Positions 1 through 5,974 are shown, counted from the first letter of the stretch. The stretch is 8,570 nucleotides of DNA from an uncultured Clostridia bacterium (GCA_946533615.1 CAMNBY010000257.1:1-8570); one strand, 5' to 3'. Program-made: numbers and translations. Notes: generated from the sequence alone by a model not told the origin.

Positions 1-914
1 TTTTTGAGGCCTGCCACATCGACCTCGCAGTCAAAGTGGCCTGCATTGCAGAGGATAGCGCCGTCCTTCATGTTTATAAATGACTTTTCGGTGATAACGT
101 CGCAGCAGCCTGTAACGGTGATAAAGAGATCGCCGACCTTCGCGGCTTCTTCCATTTTCATCACCTTAAAGCCGTCCATAACGGCCTCCATTGCCTTGAT
201 CGGGTCGATCTCGGTGATGATGACAGAAGCTCCGAGCCCCTTGGCTCTCATGGCGACGCCCTTTCCGCACCAGCCGTAGCCTGCGACTACAACATTCTTT
301 CCGGCAACGATCAGATTGGTCGTTCTGTTTATGCCGTCCCAGACGGACTGGCCCGTACCGTAGCGGTTATCGAAAAGATATTTGCATCTTGCGTTGTTTA
401 CCAGCATCATCGGGAAGCGCAGCTTGCCCTCGCGATCCATGTTGATAAGGCGGATAATGCCCGTGGTGGTCTCCTCGCAGCCGCCGATCACATTATCCAG
501 AAGCTGAGGATACTCGTTATGGATCATATTCACCAGGTCGCCGCCGTCGTCGATTATTATATTCGGGGCAGCTTCGATGACTGCCGCGATATGTCTGTGA
601 TACTCCTCGGGGGTCGCGCCGTGCCAGGCAAAGACGTTCAGGCCGTCATGCACAAGGCCTGCTGCAACATCGTCCTGAGTTGAAAGCGGATTGCTGCCCG
701 TAATGAACATCTCGGCGCCGCCCGCAGCCAGCACCTTGCAGAGGTACGCCGTCTTTGCCTCGAGGTGGATAGACAGCGCCACACGCAGACCCTTGAAGGG
801 CTGTTCGCTTATGAACTGCTCCTCGACGCTGCGCAGCAGGCACATATTCTGCCTTACCCAGTCGATCTTCCTCTTGCCGCTCTCCCAGAGGACGGGATCT
901 CTGATCTCACTCAT
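1..914 (-). CDS. ahcY: Adenosylhomocysteinase (S-adenosylhomocysteine hydrolase), C-terminus cut by window edge
   Basis: This enzyme reversibly hydrolyses S-adenosyl-L-homocysteine to adenosine and homocysteine in the cytoplasm, relieving product inhibition of SAM-dependent methyltransferases. The first 304 codons are present; the rest lies left of the window. Both family signatures are visible: GSNPLSTQDDVAAGL at residues 73-87, and the NAD-binding GKNVVVAGYGWCGKGVA at 205-221. Likely catalytic positions are retained: H50, the DDGGDL motif (122-127), E148 in CEETTTG, K178 and D182 followed by N183, and NAGHFD at 290-295. The YGTGQS segment (185-190), where human has YGC, and the lack of the long insertion point to the short Thermotoga/archaeal type. 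The start is ATG at 914, preceded by AAAGGA. The gene lies 25 bp after the YesL-like gene with no terminator between, so it is probably the distal part of the proC operon. Identification is secure; only the missing end is unknown. Confidence 0.96.
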   Translation of the reverse strand, partial: MSEIRDPVLWESGKRKIDWVRQNMCLLRSVEEQFISEQPFKGLRVALSIHLEAKTAYLCKVLAAGGAEMFITGSNPLSTQDDVAAGLVHDGLNVFAWHGATPEEYHRHIAAVIEAAPNIIIDDGGDLVNMIHNEYPQLLDNVIGGCEETTTGIIRLINMDREGKLRFPMMLVNNARCKYLFDNRYGTGQSVWDGINRTTNLIVAGKNVVVAGYGWCGKGVAMRAKGLGASVIITEIDPIKAMEAVMDGFKVMKMEEAAKVGDLFITVTGCCDVITEKSFINMKDGAILCNAGHFDCEVDVAGLK

Positions 915-939
915 TATCGTAATTCCTTTCTATCGCGGC

Positions 940-1824
940 TCAGGAGATAGTCCTGCTCCGCTTGTTATCCTTGTTCTGCTTTTTGGGAACGGGCTTGTCC
1001 AGCTCGGGCTTGTCCTCGAACACCTTTTCGCTGTCCTTCTTGTCAAGATAGCTGAACTCGGGGTTCTTCTCTCCCCTTGCGTCATAGTAGGGCTGGATGA
1101 CGTACTTCCTGATAAGCGGGTAGCAGGTATAGGCGTTCACAAAGCAGATGAACGACATCGGCCACAGCGGTATCAGGATAACGGAATAGACATTGAGCAC
1201 CAGCACCGAAAGCAGAGCCAGCACCCACGCAAGGAAGGTGCAGAGAGTTGCCTTTATCCCCGCAGGCACAAGAATGAAAGCGTTCTTGAGTATCTGGCGG
1301 AGAGAGAGGTTCGTGGAGGCTATCATAAGATAGATATAAAAGTGCATCGCGAAGAACACGATCAGGAAGCTGAGGCTGATGATGAAGGGGAAATACATCA
1401 GCTGGTTCTGCTGCGCCCACTGCATATAGGCAGGGATCGCCACGGAAAAGCCCACGGCGAAGATTATATCAATTATACCCATTATGCAGGACTGGCGGAA
1501 GCACTTGACGAAGGTCTCCTTGAAGTCGGCGAAGAAGAACGCGTTGCGCTCCTGCGAATAATTGCGGCAGATCTTGGTCATTGCCGTTGTTGCGGGACCG
1601 AAGCACACCACTGTTATCAGGCAAAGCAACAGCGGCGCATAGCTCTTTGTTTCGCCCACAAGCCACCAGGCCATAAGCACAGGCACAAAGAACATAAAAT
1701 ACAGCGCATTAAGTCCGATCAGCTTCCAGAAACGCCTGGCGTAGACCTCCATGAACTTTACAATGCCTTTCTTTTCTCTTGGCGGCCTTGCGAGGCCTCT
1801 TGGGTGAAAATCGTTGGATGCCAA
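940..1824 (-). CDS. YesL/DUF624 family membrane protein
   Basis: This is a 294-residue polytopic membrane protein of the YesL (DUF624) family, whose biochemical function is not established. About six hydrophobic segments can be seen near residues 35-56, 62-80, 115-135, 146-168, 183-205 and 206-230. The family-like motif FGPATTAMTKICRNY follows the second helix (75-89). The N-terminal 20 residues are basic. The C-terminal 45 residues are a highly charged, Lys/Asp/Glu-rich tail that is probably cytoplasmic. The start chosen is TTG at 1824, because AAAGGAGAG lies at good spacing before it; the next Met is residue 25, with no comparable ribosome binding site. YesL relatives often lie beside carbohydrate uptake or two-component genes, but here the neighbours are a SpoIIM-like gene 33 bp upstream and ahcY 25 bp downstream, so context does not settle a role. 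Family assignment is by sequence pattern and is fairly sure; function is unknown. Confidence 0.8.
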   Translation of the reverse strand: MASNDFHPRGLARPPREKKGIVKFMEVYARRFWKLIGLNALYFMFFVPVLMAWWLVGETKSYAPLLLCLITVVCFGPATTAMTKICRNYSQERNAFFFADFKETFVKCFRQSCIMGIIDIIFAVGFSVAIPAYMQWAQQNQLMYFPFIISLSFLIVFFAMHFYIYLMIASTNLSLRQILKNAFILVPAGIKATLCTFLAWVLALLSVLVLNVYSVILIPLWPMSFICFVNAYTCYPLIRKYVIQPYYDARGEKNPEFSYLDKKDSEKVFEDKPELDKPVPKKQNKDNKRSRTIS

Positions 1825-1857
1825 AATTTTACTCTCCTTTATTTTCAGTTCTGTATC

Positions 1858-2439
1858 TCAGCTCACATAGACAGACAGCGCACGGAGCGCAGCTGCTGCG
1901 GCGCATATCACCTCGGCGGCGAGGAACCTTCCGCAGTAGAGCCTGACAGTATCGAGCATGCCGCTTGTAGCAAGCGGCGACATAACATGAGACATGAGCC
2001 GCGAAGAGAGCTTAACGCTCTCGCAGGCGGCAGCAGCGACAGCAAAGGCAGACAGCACCATGCAGCATACAAGCGGCAGCAGCGGCGCTATTCCCTGCGG
2101 CAGCTCTGTCAGCGAGCAGACCGAACACATCACAGCGCCCGAGCCAAGGCCGAAAACGGCAGGAACGGCGACCTCGACGGGCTGACCCACCGAGCAGAAG
2201 CCCAGCAAAAACTCGCACAGCACAAAGGCCGACACCACGCAAAAGCTGTCGATGAAGGCCGCAGCAGGGCCTCCCGGATATATAAAGGCAAGAGCCAGCT
2301 GCCTGAGCTGTTCGGAATCACGTCTTACGATGATGCAATAGGCGGCCGTACCCGCAGCGGCTCCAAGTGCTGCCGAGATAAGCATCACGCCCAGAAGCGC
2401 ATCGCCGCTCCTTATCCTGCCGGTTTGTTTTGTCTGCAT
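1858..2439 (-). CDS. SpoIIM-like (DUF95) multi-pass membrane protein
   Basis: This Ala-rich hydrophobic protein has 193 residues and about five membrane segments (near 13-37, 62-82, 86-107, 116-139 and 170-190). The central stretch CEFLLGFCSVGQPVEVAVP (75-93), followed by a Gly-rich segment, resembles the core of stage II sporulation protein M, in which a hydrophobic LLGxSxxGxP stretch is typical. SpoIIM of Bacillus acts in the engulfment complex with SpoIID and SpoIIP, but many SpoIIM/DUF95 proteins lie outside sporulation and have no known job. The start at ATG 2439 is preferred, because AGGGAG lies 8 bases before it. An in-frame GTG at 2448 would overlap that ribosome binding site and add only three residues. 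The gene lies between proC (45 bp upstream) and the YesL-like gene (33 bp downstream), so it is probably cotranscribed. It could be an unrelated small membrane protein; a sporulation role is not shown by context. Confidence 0.6.
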   Translation of the reverse strand: MQTKQTGRIRSGDALLGVMLISAALGAAAGTAAYCIIVRRDSEQLRQLALAFIYPGGPAAAFIDSFCVVSAFVLCEFLLGFCSVGQPVEVAVPAVFGLGSGAVMCSVCSLTELPQGIAPLLPLVCCMVLSAFAVAAAACESVKLSSRLMSHVMSPLATSGMLDTVRLYCGRFLAAEVICAAAAALRALSVYVS

Positions 2440-2484
2440 AAAGATCACTCCCTAAGAGATAATATGCAGACAAGCAGTATTCTA

Positions 2485-3285
2485 TTACTTTGAAAGCTCG
2501 TAGGCGCGGCCGGTGCAGGCCTCGCAGCAGTCGGTCACGGCCTTTTTAAGGCCGTTGGCTCTTAGCTGTTCAAGGCCGGCAATAGTAGTGCCGCCCTTTG
2601 AGGACACCATAGTTATGAGCTCGTCAAGGCTCCTGCCGCTGTCTGTTATCATCTTTGCGGAGCCGATGAGGGACTTTGCAAAGAGCTGAGTTGCGGCCTC
2701 GCGGTCAATGCCGACCGACTCGGCGTACTCGATGAAATACTGTGCATAGAGATAGATGAAGGCAGGCGACGAGCCGTTTATGGCAATTATCTCCTTCATC
2801 TTGTCCTTAGGGATAACGGAAACTATCCCGCAGGCAGAAAAGATATTGCAGACAAGAGAGAACTCCTCGTCGGTAACGCTGTCAGAGCGAGAAAGAGCCG
2901 TTGCGCCCTCTCCGAGAAGCAGCGGAGTGTTGGGCATAACCAGCACGACCTTTGCGCCTGCCACGGTCTTTGAGGCGATATATTCATCGGTGATGCCGGC
3001 GCAGATGGAAACTATTACCTTGCTTTCGGTCACGGAGTCGGAAATGGCGTCAAGCACCTCGTCGAGCTGCTGCGGCTTGACAGCAAGGAAAACGAAATCG
3101 CAGAGGCTTACGAGCTCGCTGCTGTCAGAGGTCAGACCTGCACCGAGATGCTCTGCTCTTACCGCAGCCTCCTGAAACGGGTCATAAGCATAAAGACGGA
3201 TATCACTGCTCATGCTGCTGCCCCTTATACCTTTAATAATGGCGTAGCCCATATTGCCGGCGCCGATAAAGCCTACATTTATCAT
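2485..3285 (-). CDS. proC: Pyrroline-5-carboxylate reductase
   Basis: This enzyme catalyses the last step of proline synthesis, NAD(P)H-dependent reduction of 1-pyrroline-5-carboxylate to L-proline, in the cytoplasm. The protein has 266 residues, the usual length. It begins with the Rossmann motif VGFIGAGNMG (4-13). It continues through AVKPQQ (68-73), SICAGIT (93-99) and MPNTP (117-121), to the C-terminal dimerisation and active-site domain with NGSSPAF (170-176) and the signature VSSKGGTTIAGL (227-238). The usual Pro in TSPGGTT is Lys here. Upstream in-frame starts exist to 3393, but ATG 3285 is chosen. It opens the conserved Rossmann strand, has AAAGGG eight bases before it, and lies about 30 bp after the predicted transcription start. 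The longer reading would run through the promoter. It is the first gene of a probable four-gene operon. Confidence 0.96.
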   Translation of the reverse strand: MINVGFIGAGNMGYAIIKGIRGSSMSSDIRLYAYDPFQEAAVRAEHLGAGLTSDSSELVSLCDFVFLAVKPQQLDEVLDAISDSVTESKVIVSICAGITDEYIASKTVAGAKVVLVMPNTPLLLGEGATALSRSDSVTDEEFSLVCNIFSACGIVSVIPKDKMKEIIAINGSSPAFIYLYAQYFIEYAESVGIDREAATQLFAKSLIGSAKMITDSGRSLDELITMVSSKGGTTIAGLEQLRANGLKKAVTDCCEACTGRAYELSK

Positions 3286-3309
3286 ATCAACAGCCCTTTC
3301 GTAAAATAT

Positions 3310-3356
3310 CAATACTTTAGTATTATAACACAAAACCGACAAAATGTAAAGTATTG
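3310..3356. repeat. Inverted repeat framing the proC promoter (candidate operator)
   Basis: CAATACTTTA (3310-3319) and TAAAGTATTG (3347-3356) are perfect 10-bp inverted copies 27 bp apart. One arm overlaps the -35 box and the other covers the start-site region. In addition, AATACTTTAGTATT (3311-3324) is itself a palindrome with a 2-bp centre that overlaps the first bases of the -10 box. The arrangement would suit a dimeric repressor with a main site at -10/+1 and a half site at -35. The regulator is unknown. Confidence 0.5.
3322..3350 (-). promoter_or_regulatory. Sigma-A promoter of the proC operon
   Basis: On the minus strand, TTTACA (3345-3350) and TATAAT (3322-3327) are separated by exactly 17 bp (3328-3344). 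This is a near-consensus vegetative promoter. Transcription would start near 3315, giving a leader of about 30 bases before proC. No other good promoter is seen between here and ahcY, so it likely drives proC, the SpoIIM-like gene, the YesL-like gene and ahcY. Confidence 0.85.
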
Positions 3357-3439
3357 AGCGAAAATTAGTTTCAGATGCCGTGTACAATGCCAAGTCCCGA
3401 GCAGGACAGAACAGTGAAAAAATCGAAAAAGCGAAAAAT

Positions 3440-3515
3440 GAAGAGTGAATAATGAACAGTACAGAAACGCCCTGACAGGCACTCTAAACTATTCACTATT
3501 CACTCTTCACTATTA
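3440..3515. repeat. Inverted heptanucleotide repeat element (MITE/REP-like)
   Basis: Four tandem 7-mers lie at 3488-3515 (ACTATTC, ACTATTC, ACTCTTC, ACTATTA). Their inverse lies at 3440-3460, where three related units read on the other strand. The 17-base arms 3440-3456 and 3492-3508 are inverted copies with one mismatch, separated by 35 bases. A transcript across it would fold into a long A/U-rich hairpin. Such heptad repeats resemble short tandemly repeated elements known from several bacterial genomes; membership in a named family is not established. Confidence 0.65.
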
Positions 3516-3520
3516 ACTGA

Positions 3521-3546
3521 GCCCTCGGCGCAAAGGCGGCGAGGGC
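3521..3546. repeat. GC-rich hairpin, possible weak terminator
   Basis: GCCCTCG (3521-3527) pairs with CGAGGGC (3540-3546) around a 12-base loop. It has the same outer stem and total length (26 bp) as the tRNA terminator hairpin at 3659-3684. Only GTTTCTGG follows on the plus strand and no T tract follows on the minus strand, so as a terminator it would be poor. It may back up the tRNA terminator or belong to the neighbouring repeat element. Confidence 0.45.
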
Positions 3547-3652
3547 GTTTCTGGCAATAGAGAACGAAAAAGATGTTTATATGAAAACTGTCCGATGCAG
3601 CAAGCCTGGCAGTTACAGCTTTTCTCAAAGTTCAGTCCCGAGCCAAACAAAG

Positions 3653-3684
3653 TGAAAAGCCCTCGCCTTGCTGAGGGCGAGGGC
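3653..3684 (-). terminator. Rho-independent terminator of tRNA-Leu
   Basis: On the minus strand, GCCCTCGCC (3676-3684) pairs perfectly with GGCGAGGGC (3659-3667) across an 8-base loop, followed by TTTTCACTTTG. It lies 24 bases beyond the CCA end of tRNA-Leu. No terminator is seen between the serpin gene and the tRNA, so it would also end sigma-serpin transcripts that read through. Confidence 0.8.
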
Positions 3685-3707
3685 ATTGCGTGGTGCACGC
3701 TGTGCAC

Positions 3708-3794
3708 TGGTGGGGAAGATGGGACTCGAACCCACAAGGTATCGCTACCGGGAGATTTTGAGTCTCCTGCGTCTGCCAGTTTCGCCACTTCCCC
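3708..3794 (-). tRNA. tRNA-Leu (anticodon CAA)
   Basis: This is a class II tRNA with 87 bases including an encoded CCA (3708-3710). The acceptor arms are GGGGAAG and CTTCCCC, with discriminator A. The anticodon stem GGAGA/TCTCC encloses the loop CTCAAAA, so the anticodon is CAA, reading UUG. A long variable arm (CGGTAGCGATACC region) marks it as leucine. The T arm has the usual GGGTTCGAGTCCC. It has its own strong promoter and a terminator, so it can be made as a single-gene unit. Confidence 0.97.
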
Positions 3795-3810
3795 GTTGGC
3801 TTACCGGTTA

Positions 3811-3839
3811 ATTATATCATAAGTTTATCCAAAAGTCAA
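3811..3839 (-). promoter_or_regulatory. Sigma-A promoter of tRNA-Leu
   Basis: On the minus strand, TTGACT (3834-3839) and TATAAT (3811-3816) are separated by 17 bp. The predicted start near 3804 is about 10 bases before the tRNA. The -35 box is only 9 bp from the serpin stop codon, so the promoter fills the whole serpin-tRNA gap. Confidence 0.88.
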
Positions 3840-3848
3840 GCGCAAAGA

Positions 3849-5354
3849 TCAGGGTCTGTTCACAACGCCCGCGAAAAGGGGCTGTCCCGTTGCGCTGATG
3901 ATCTCGAAGAGGAAGGGGCGGTCGAGGGTGAAGACCGCGGTGCCGTCGGGTGCTGCGGCGCCTTTAAGGCCGATCACGGTAAGAGATGCTGCGCGGCAGC
4001 CTTCTTCGTCGATGCTGACGCGGGTGTCCTGCTCCGCTGTGGAGACACAAACGCCTTCAACGGCTGTCAGGGGCGAAAAATCGGCGGTGCCCGAGTCAAA
4101 TATATCCGTCACGCCAAGCGCTTCAAGCCCCTCGCGGAGGTCAAGTGTTGCGGAGACATCGAACTTTGGGACAGACAGCCTGACGTTACAGAACCTGCGG
4201 TCCTTATAGCTGTAGTTCGTATGGAGCATAAACTCTGCGGCCTGACTGTCGGAGAGAAGCTCCTCGGGGCTTACGCCCTCGTCGGGAAGCAGCAGGCGCA
4301 TCGAGCCGTTGTTTTCGAGCGGAAGGTCAACAGCTGCGAAACGGTCGCCCCAATAGTAATCCATATGACGCTCATCGTGCATGAACTCGGCACCGATGTC
4401 GCCTTCTGCTGAGTGGAAGGTTCCGGTTTCCGTGCTTTGGGGCGGAAAGGAATCGACCCACTGTCCGCAGTAGTCAACCGTTGAGGCAAGCGTGAGGATC
4501 ATCGAGGGGTCGAGCTTCAGGTTGGTGATCTCATCATCAAGCTGACCGCCAGTGCGGTCGCTCAGCCAGCTTTGAAAGGCCTTGGTGTAATCCTCTGCTG
4601 AGGGGTCGCCCGTGAACGTATCGGCAAAGTAATTCTCTGCCACAAACGCAAGCGTGTCCGTGTTGCAGGCGCTGCCGACCGACTTGTTAAGCCAGAGGGA
4701 GTCTGCGAGGAGGCATTTTGCCATACCGTCGTCCATATAGTTTGCAAGCCAGAGGCTGCGGACGCCGCTGCGAAGCTCGTCCATGTCTCCCCTGCAAAGG
4801 ACGTCAAGGAGCTGCTGTCTTGATGTGCCGTCGGTGAGCTCGGCAGTCATGGCAAGCGCCATATAGAGCCCGAGCGGCGAATACACAACGTTATTGCCGT
4901 CGGTGTTCTCAAGAAAGGCCCGCGAGCTTCTGAGGAAGAAATCGGAGTAGCCATCAGAATAGCCTGAGGGCTGGTTCCTGAGTTCGACAACTGCGCTGTG
5001 CCAGTTTGAGAAGGCTTCTGAGTCAGACTCGCTTTCGGGGTAGCGCGGAATGAGCGGATACTCGGCACTTGCGAGCATATAAGATCCGATCTCGGCGGAT
5101 TTTTCGCCTGTACTGCTGTCTCCGGGAGCCGCAGGGAGCTCCTCGGCTGCCGAGATAGCCGGGGAAGCATCGGGCTTTGGCTTTGCGCTAAAGAGCCCTG
5201 ATCTTGGCAGGACGACCGCAGCGGCGATAACGGCAGCTGCGCCTATGCCTGCAAGCAGCCATATCCTTCGCTTGGGTGCCGCAGCTTTAAGCTCGGGTAT
5301 GAGTTCTTCGTCTGTCTCACCGATGATGTCAAGTAATATTTCTTTATTGCTCAT
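3849..5354 (-). CDS. Membrane-anchored serpin, partner of the adjacent ECF sigma factor
   Basis: This 501-residue protein is predicted to be single-pass. Residues 1-30 are acidic then basic (LLDIIGETDEELIPE, then KRR), resembling the cytoplasmic N-termini of ECF-linked membrane proteins in Clostridia. A membrane helix lies at about 31-50, then a Ser/Pro/Ala-rich linker to about 110. The serpin domain runs from about 136 to 501. Serpin marks are NVVYSPLGLYMALAM (155-169), the TVDYCGQWVDSF strand region (292-303), and the C-terminal DRPFLFEIISAT (478-489) with PLFAGVVNRP. The hinge EEGCRAASLT (450-459) keeps Gly at P15 and small residues at P14, P12, P10 and P8, so loop insertion looks possible. 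Cys at P14, Arg at P13 and Leu at P9 are unusual. Counting 17 residues from E450 places P1-P1' at Ala466-Ala467. ATG 5354 overlaps the sigma stop (ATGA) and has AAGGAG before it. Known serpins trap serine or cysteine proteases; an anti-sigma role is inferred from position and N-terminus. Confidence 0.9.
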   Translation of the reverse strand: MSNKEILLDIIGETDEELIPELKAAAPKRRIWLLAGIGAAAVIAAAVVLPRSGLFSAKPKPDASPAISAAEELPAAPGDSSTGEKSAEIGSYMLASAEYPLIPRYPESESDSEAFSNWHSAVVELRNQPSGYSDGYSDFFLRSSRAFLENTDGNNVVYSPLGLYMALAMTAELTDGTSRQQLLDVLCRGDMDELRSGVRSLWLANYMDDGMAKCLLADSLWLNKSVGSACNTDTLAFVAENYFADTFTGDPSAEDYTKAFQSWLSDRTGGQLDDEITNLKLDPSMILTLASTVDYCGQWVDSFPPQSTETGTFHSAEGDIGAEFMHDERHMDYYWGDRFAAVDLPLENNGSMRLLLPDEGVSPEELLSDSQAAEFMLHTNYSYKDRRFCNVRLSVPKFDVSATLDLREGLEALGVTDIFDSGTADFSPLTAVEGVCVSTAEQDTRVSIDEEGCRAASLTVIGLKGAAAPDGTAVFTLDRPFLFEIISATGQPLFAGVVNRP

Positions 5355-5902
5355 ATTGATACTCCTTCCTTTTCAAGGTGTTCTTTCAGTTTGTTCCTCA
5401 GGCGCAAGAGCTGCATTTTGGCTGCGCCCTCTGTCATGCCGCAGCGGTCGGCGACCTCTGTGACCGGGAGCATATACCAGTAGCGCAGGAGAAATATCTT
5501 TCTGTTTTTCTTGCTTTGCGCCCGAAGGAAGCTGTCCAGCGCCTCGCGGAGCGCGAGGCTGTCCTCTATGGGGCGCTCCTCGCCGATGCACTCCGAGAGC
5601 TCGTCAAGACAAAGCTCCGCCTGACCGCTGCCGCGTTTTTCGGCTCTGTCACGGCGCCACCTGTCAATGGCGATGCTTCGCGTGAGGCTGCCCAGATAAA
5701 CGCCGAGCCTGCGCGGCCTCTCGGGCGGTATGGTATTCCACGCCCGTTCCCATGTGTCGTTCAGGCACTCCTCTGTATCTTCGCGTGAATGCAGGATATT
5801 ATCTGCTATAGTGCCGCAGTAGGCGCCGTATTTGCTGCGGCTCTCGGCGACGGCCTGTTCGTCGCGCTTCCAGTAAAGCTCGGTTATACACTCATCTTCC
5901 AT
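5351..5902 (-). CDS. ECF-family RNA polymerase sigma factor
   Basis: This is a 183-residue extracytoplasmic-function sigma factor that would direct RNA polymerase to a small set of promoters in response to an envelope or external signal. Sigma region 2 covers about residues 8-88, with the core-binding DTEECLNDTWERAWNTIPP part (42-60) and a basic IDRWRRDR segment (79-86) for the -10 element. An acidic linker follows. Region 4 (about 116-176) holds the helix-turn-helix LPVTEVADRCGMTEGAAKMQ (145-164) for -35 recognition. ATG 5902 is chosen, because AAAGGGGGTG lies just before it; an in-frame ATG at 5941 has no such site. The stop overlaps the serpin start by four bases, so the two proteins are translationally coupled, the usual arrangement of a sigma factor and its regulator. 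The target regulon is not visible, apart from possible self-control. Confidence 0.93.
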   Translation of the reverse strand: MEDECITELYWKRDEQAVAESRSKYGAYCGTIADNILHSREDTEECLNDTWERAWNTIPPERPRRLGVYLGSLTRSIAIDRWRRDRAEKRGSGQAELCLDELSECIGEERPIEDSLALREALDSFLRAQSKKNRKIFLLRYWYMLPVTEVADRCGMTEGAAKMQLLRLRNKLKEHLEKEGVSI

Positions 5903-5946
5903 TGGGACACCCCCTTTGTTTCCGGCAATCTCCGCCTTCATCTATA

Positions 5947-5974
5947 TAGACGAAAAAAGCCCGCCGCAGGTAAC
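5947..5974 (-). promoter_or_regulatory. Candidate ECF-type promoter of the sigma-serpin operon
   Basis: On the minus strand, GTTACC (5969-5974) and CGTCTA (5947-5952) are 16 bp apart. A CGTC-type -10 with an AAC/ACC-type -35 is the general form of ECF promoters in Firmicutes. The -35 half lies inside the terminator stem-loop of the gene upstream, and the -10 follows its T tract. It is followed by the palindrome TCTATATAGA (5941-5950). No good sigma-A promoter is seen here. The match at -35 is weak, so this is tentative. Confidence 0.35.

Larger units (their letters stand above)
3357..3707. other. Non-coding intergenic region between proC and tRNA-Leu
   Basis: I see no credible gene here. It holds inverted 7-bp tandem repeats (3440-3515), a GCCCTCG hairpin at 3521-3546, the tRNA terminator (3653-3684), and an imperfect direct repeat: AGTCCCGAGC at 3393-3402 and 3634-3643, each followed 7-10 bases later by AGTGAAAA. 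A short hairpin, GTGCAC-GCT-GTGCAC (3693-3707), lies directly after the tRNA CCA end. The stretch looks like accumulated repeat debris. Short reading frames in this part are translations of the tRNA or of repeats. Confidence 0.7.

Noticed and set aside
691..2493. A 600-codon open frame on the plus strand
   Set aside because: It lies antisense across ahcY, the YesL-like gene and the SpoIIM-like gene, all supported by family motifs and ribosome binding sites. Its product is low-complexity, His/Arg/Glu-rich, and has no recognisable domain; GC-rich codon bias of the opposite strand explains the length.
3286..3393. Longer proC start at 3393
   Set aside because: The extra 36 residues would be encoded across the promoter and its inverted repeat, and they precede the conserved Rossmann start.
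3440..3515. CRISPR-like array
   Set aside because: The units are 7 bp, tandem without spacers, and inverted; no cas gene is present.
3513..3788. Minus-strand frame beginning MAKLADAGDSKSPGSDTLW
   Set aside because: This is the well-known false translation of a tRNA-Leu gene; it lies on tRNA-Leu(CAA) and its terminator.
3595..3822. Plus-strand frame containing GEDGTRTHKVSLPGDFESPA
   Set aside because: This is the antisense translation of the same tRNA, a common database artefact.
5373..5788. Frames overlapping the ECF sigma gene on both strands
   Set aside because: The sigma factor has both sigma regions, a strong ribosome binding site and the ATGA overlap with the serpin; the other frames are shadows.
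5903..5941. Earlier in-frame start (ATG 5941) for the sigma factor
   Set aside because: It has no ribosome binding site and lies at the putative promoter, whereas ATG 5902 follows AAAGGGGGTG closely.
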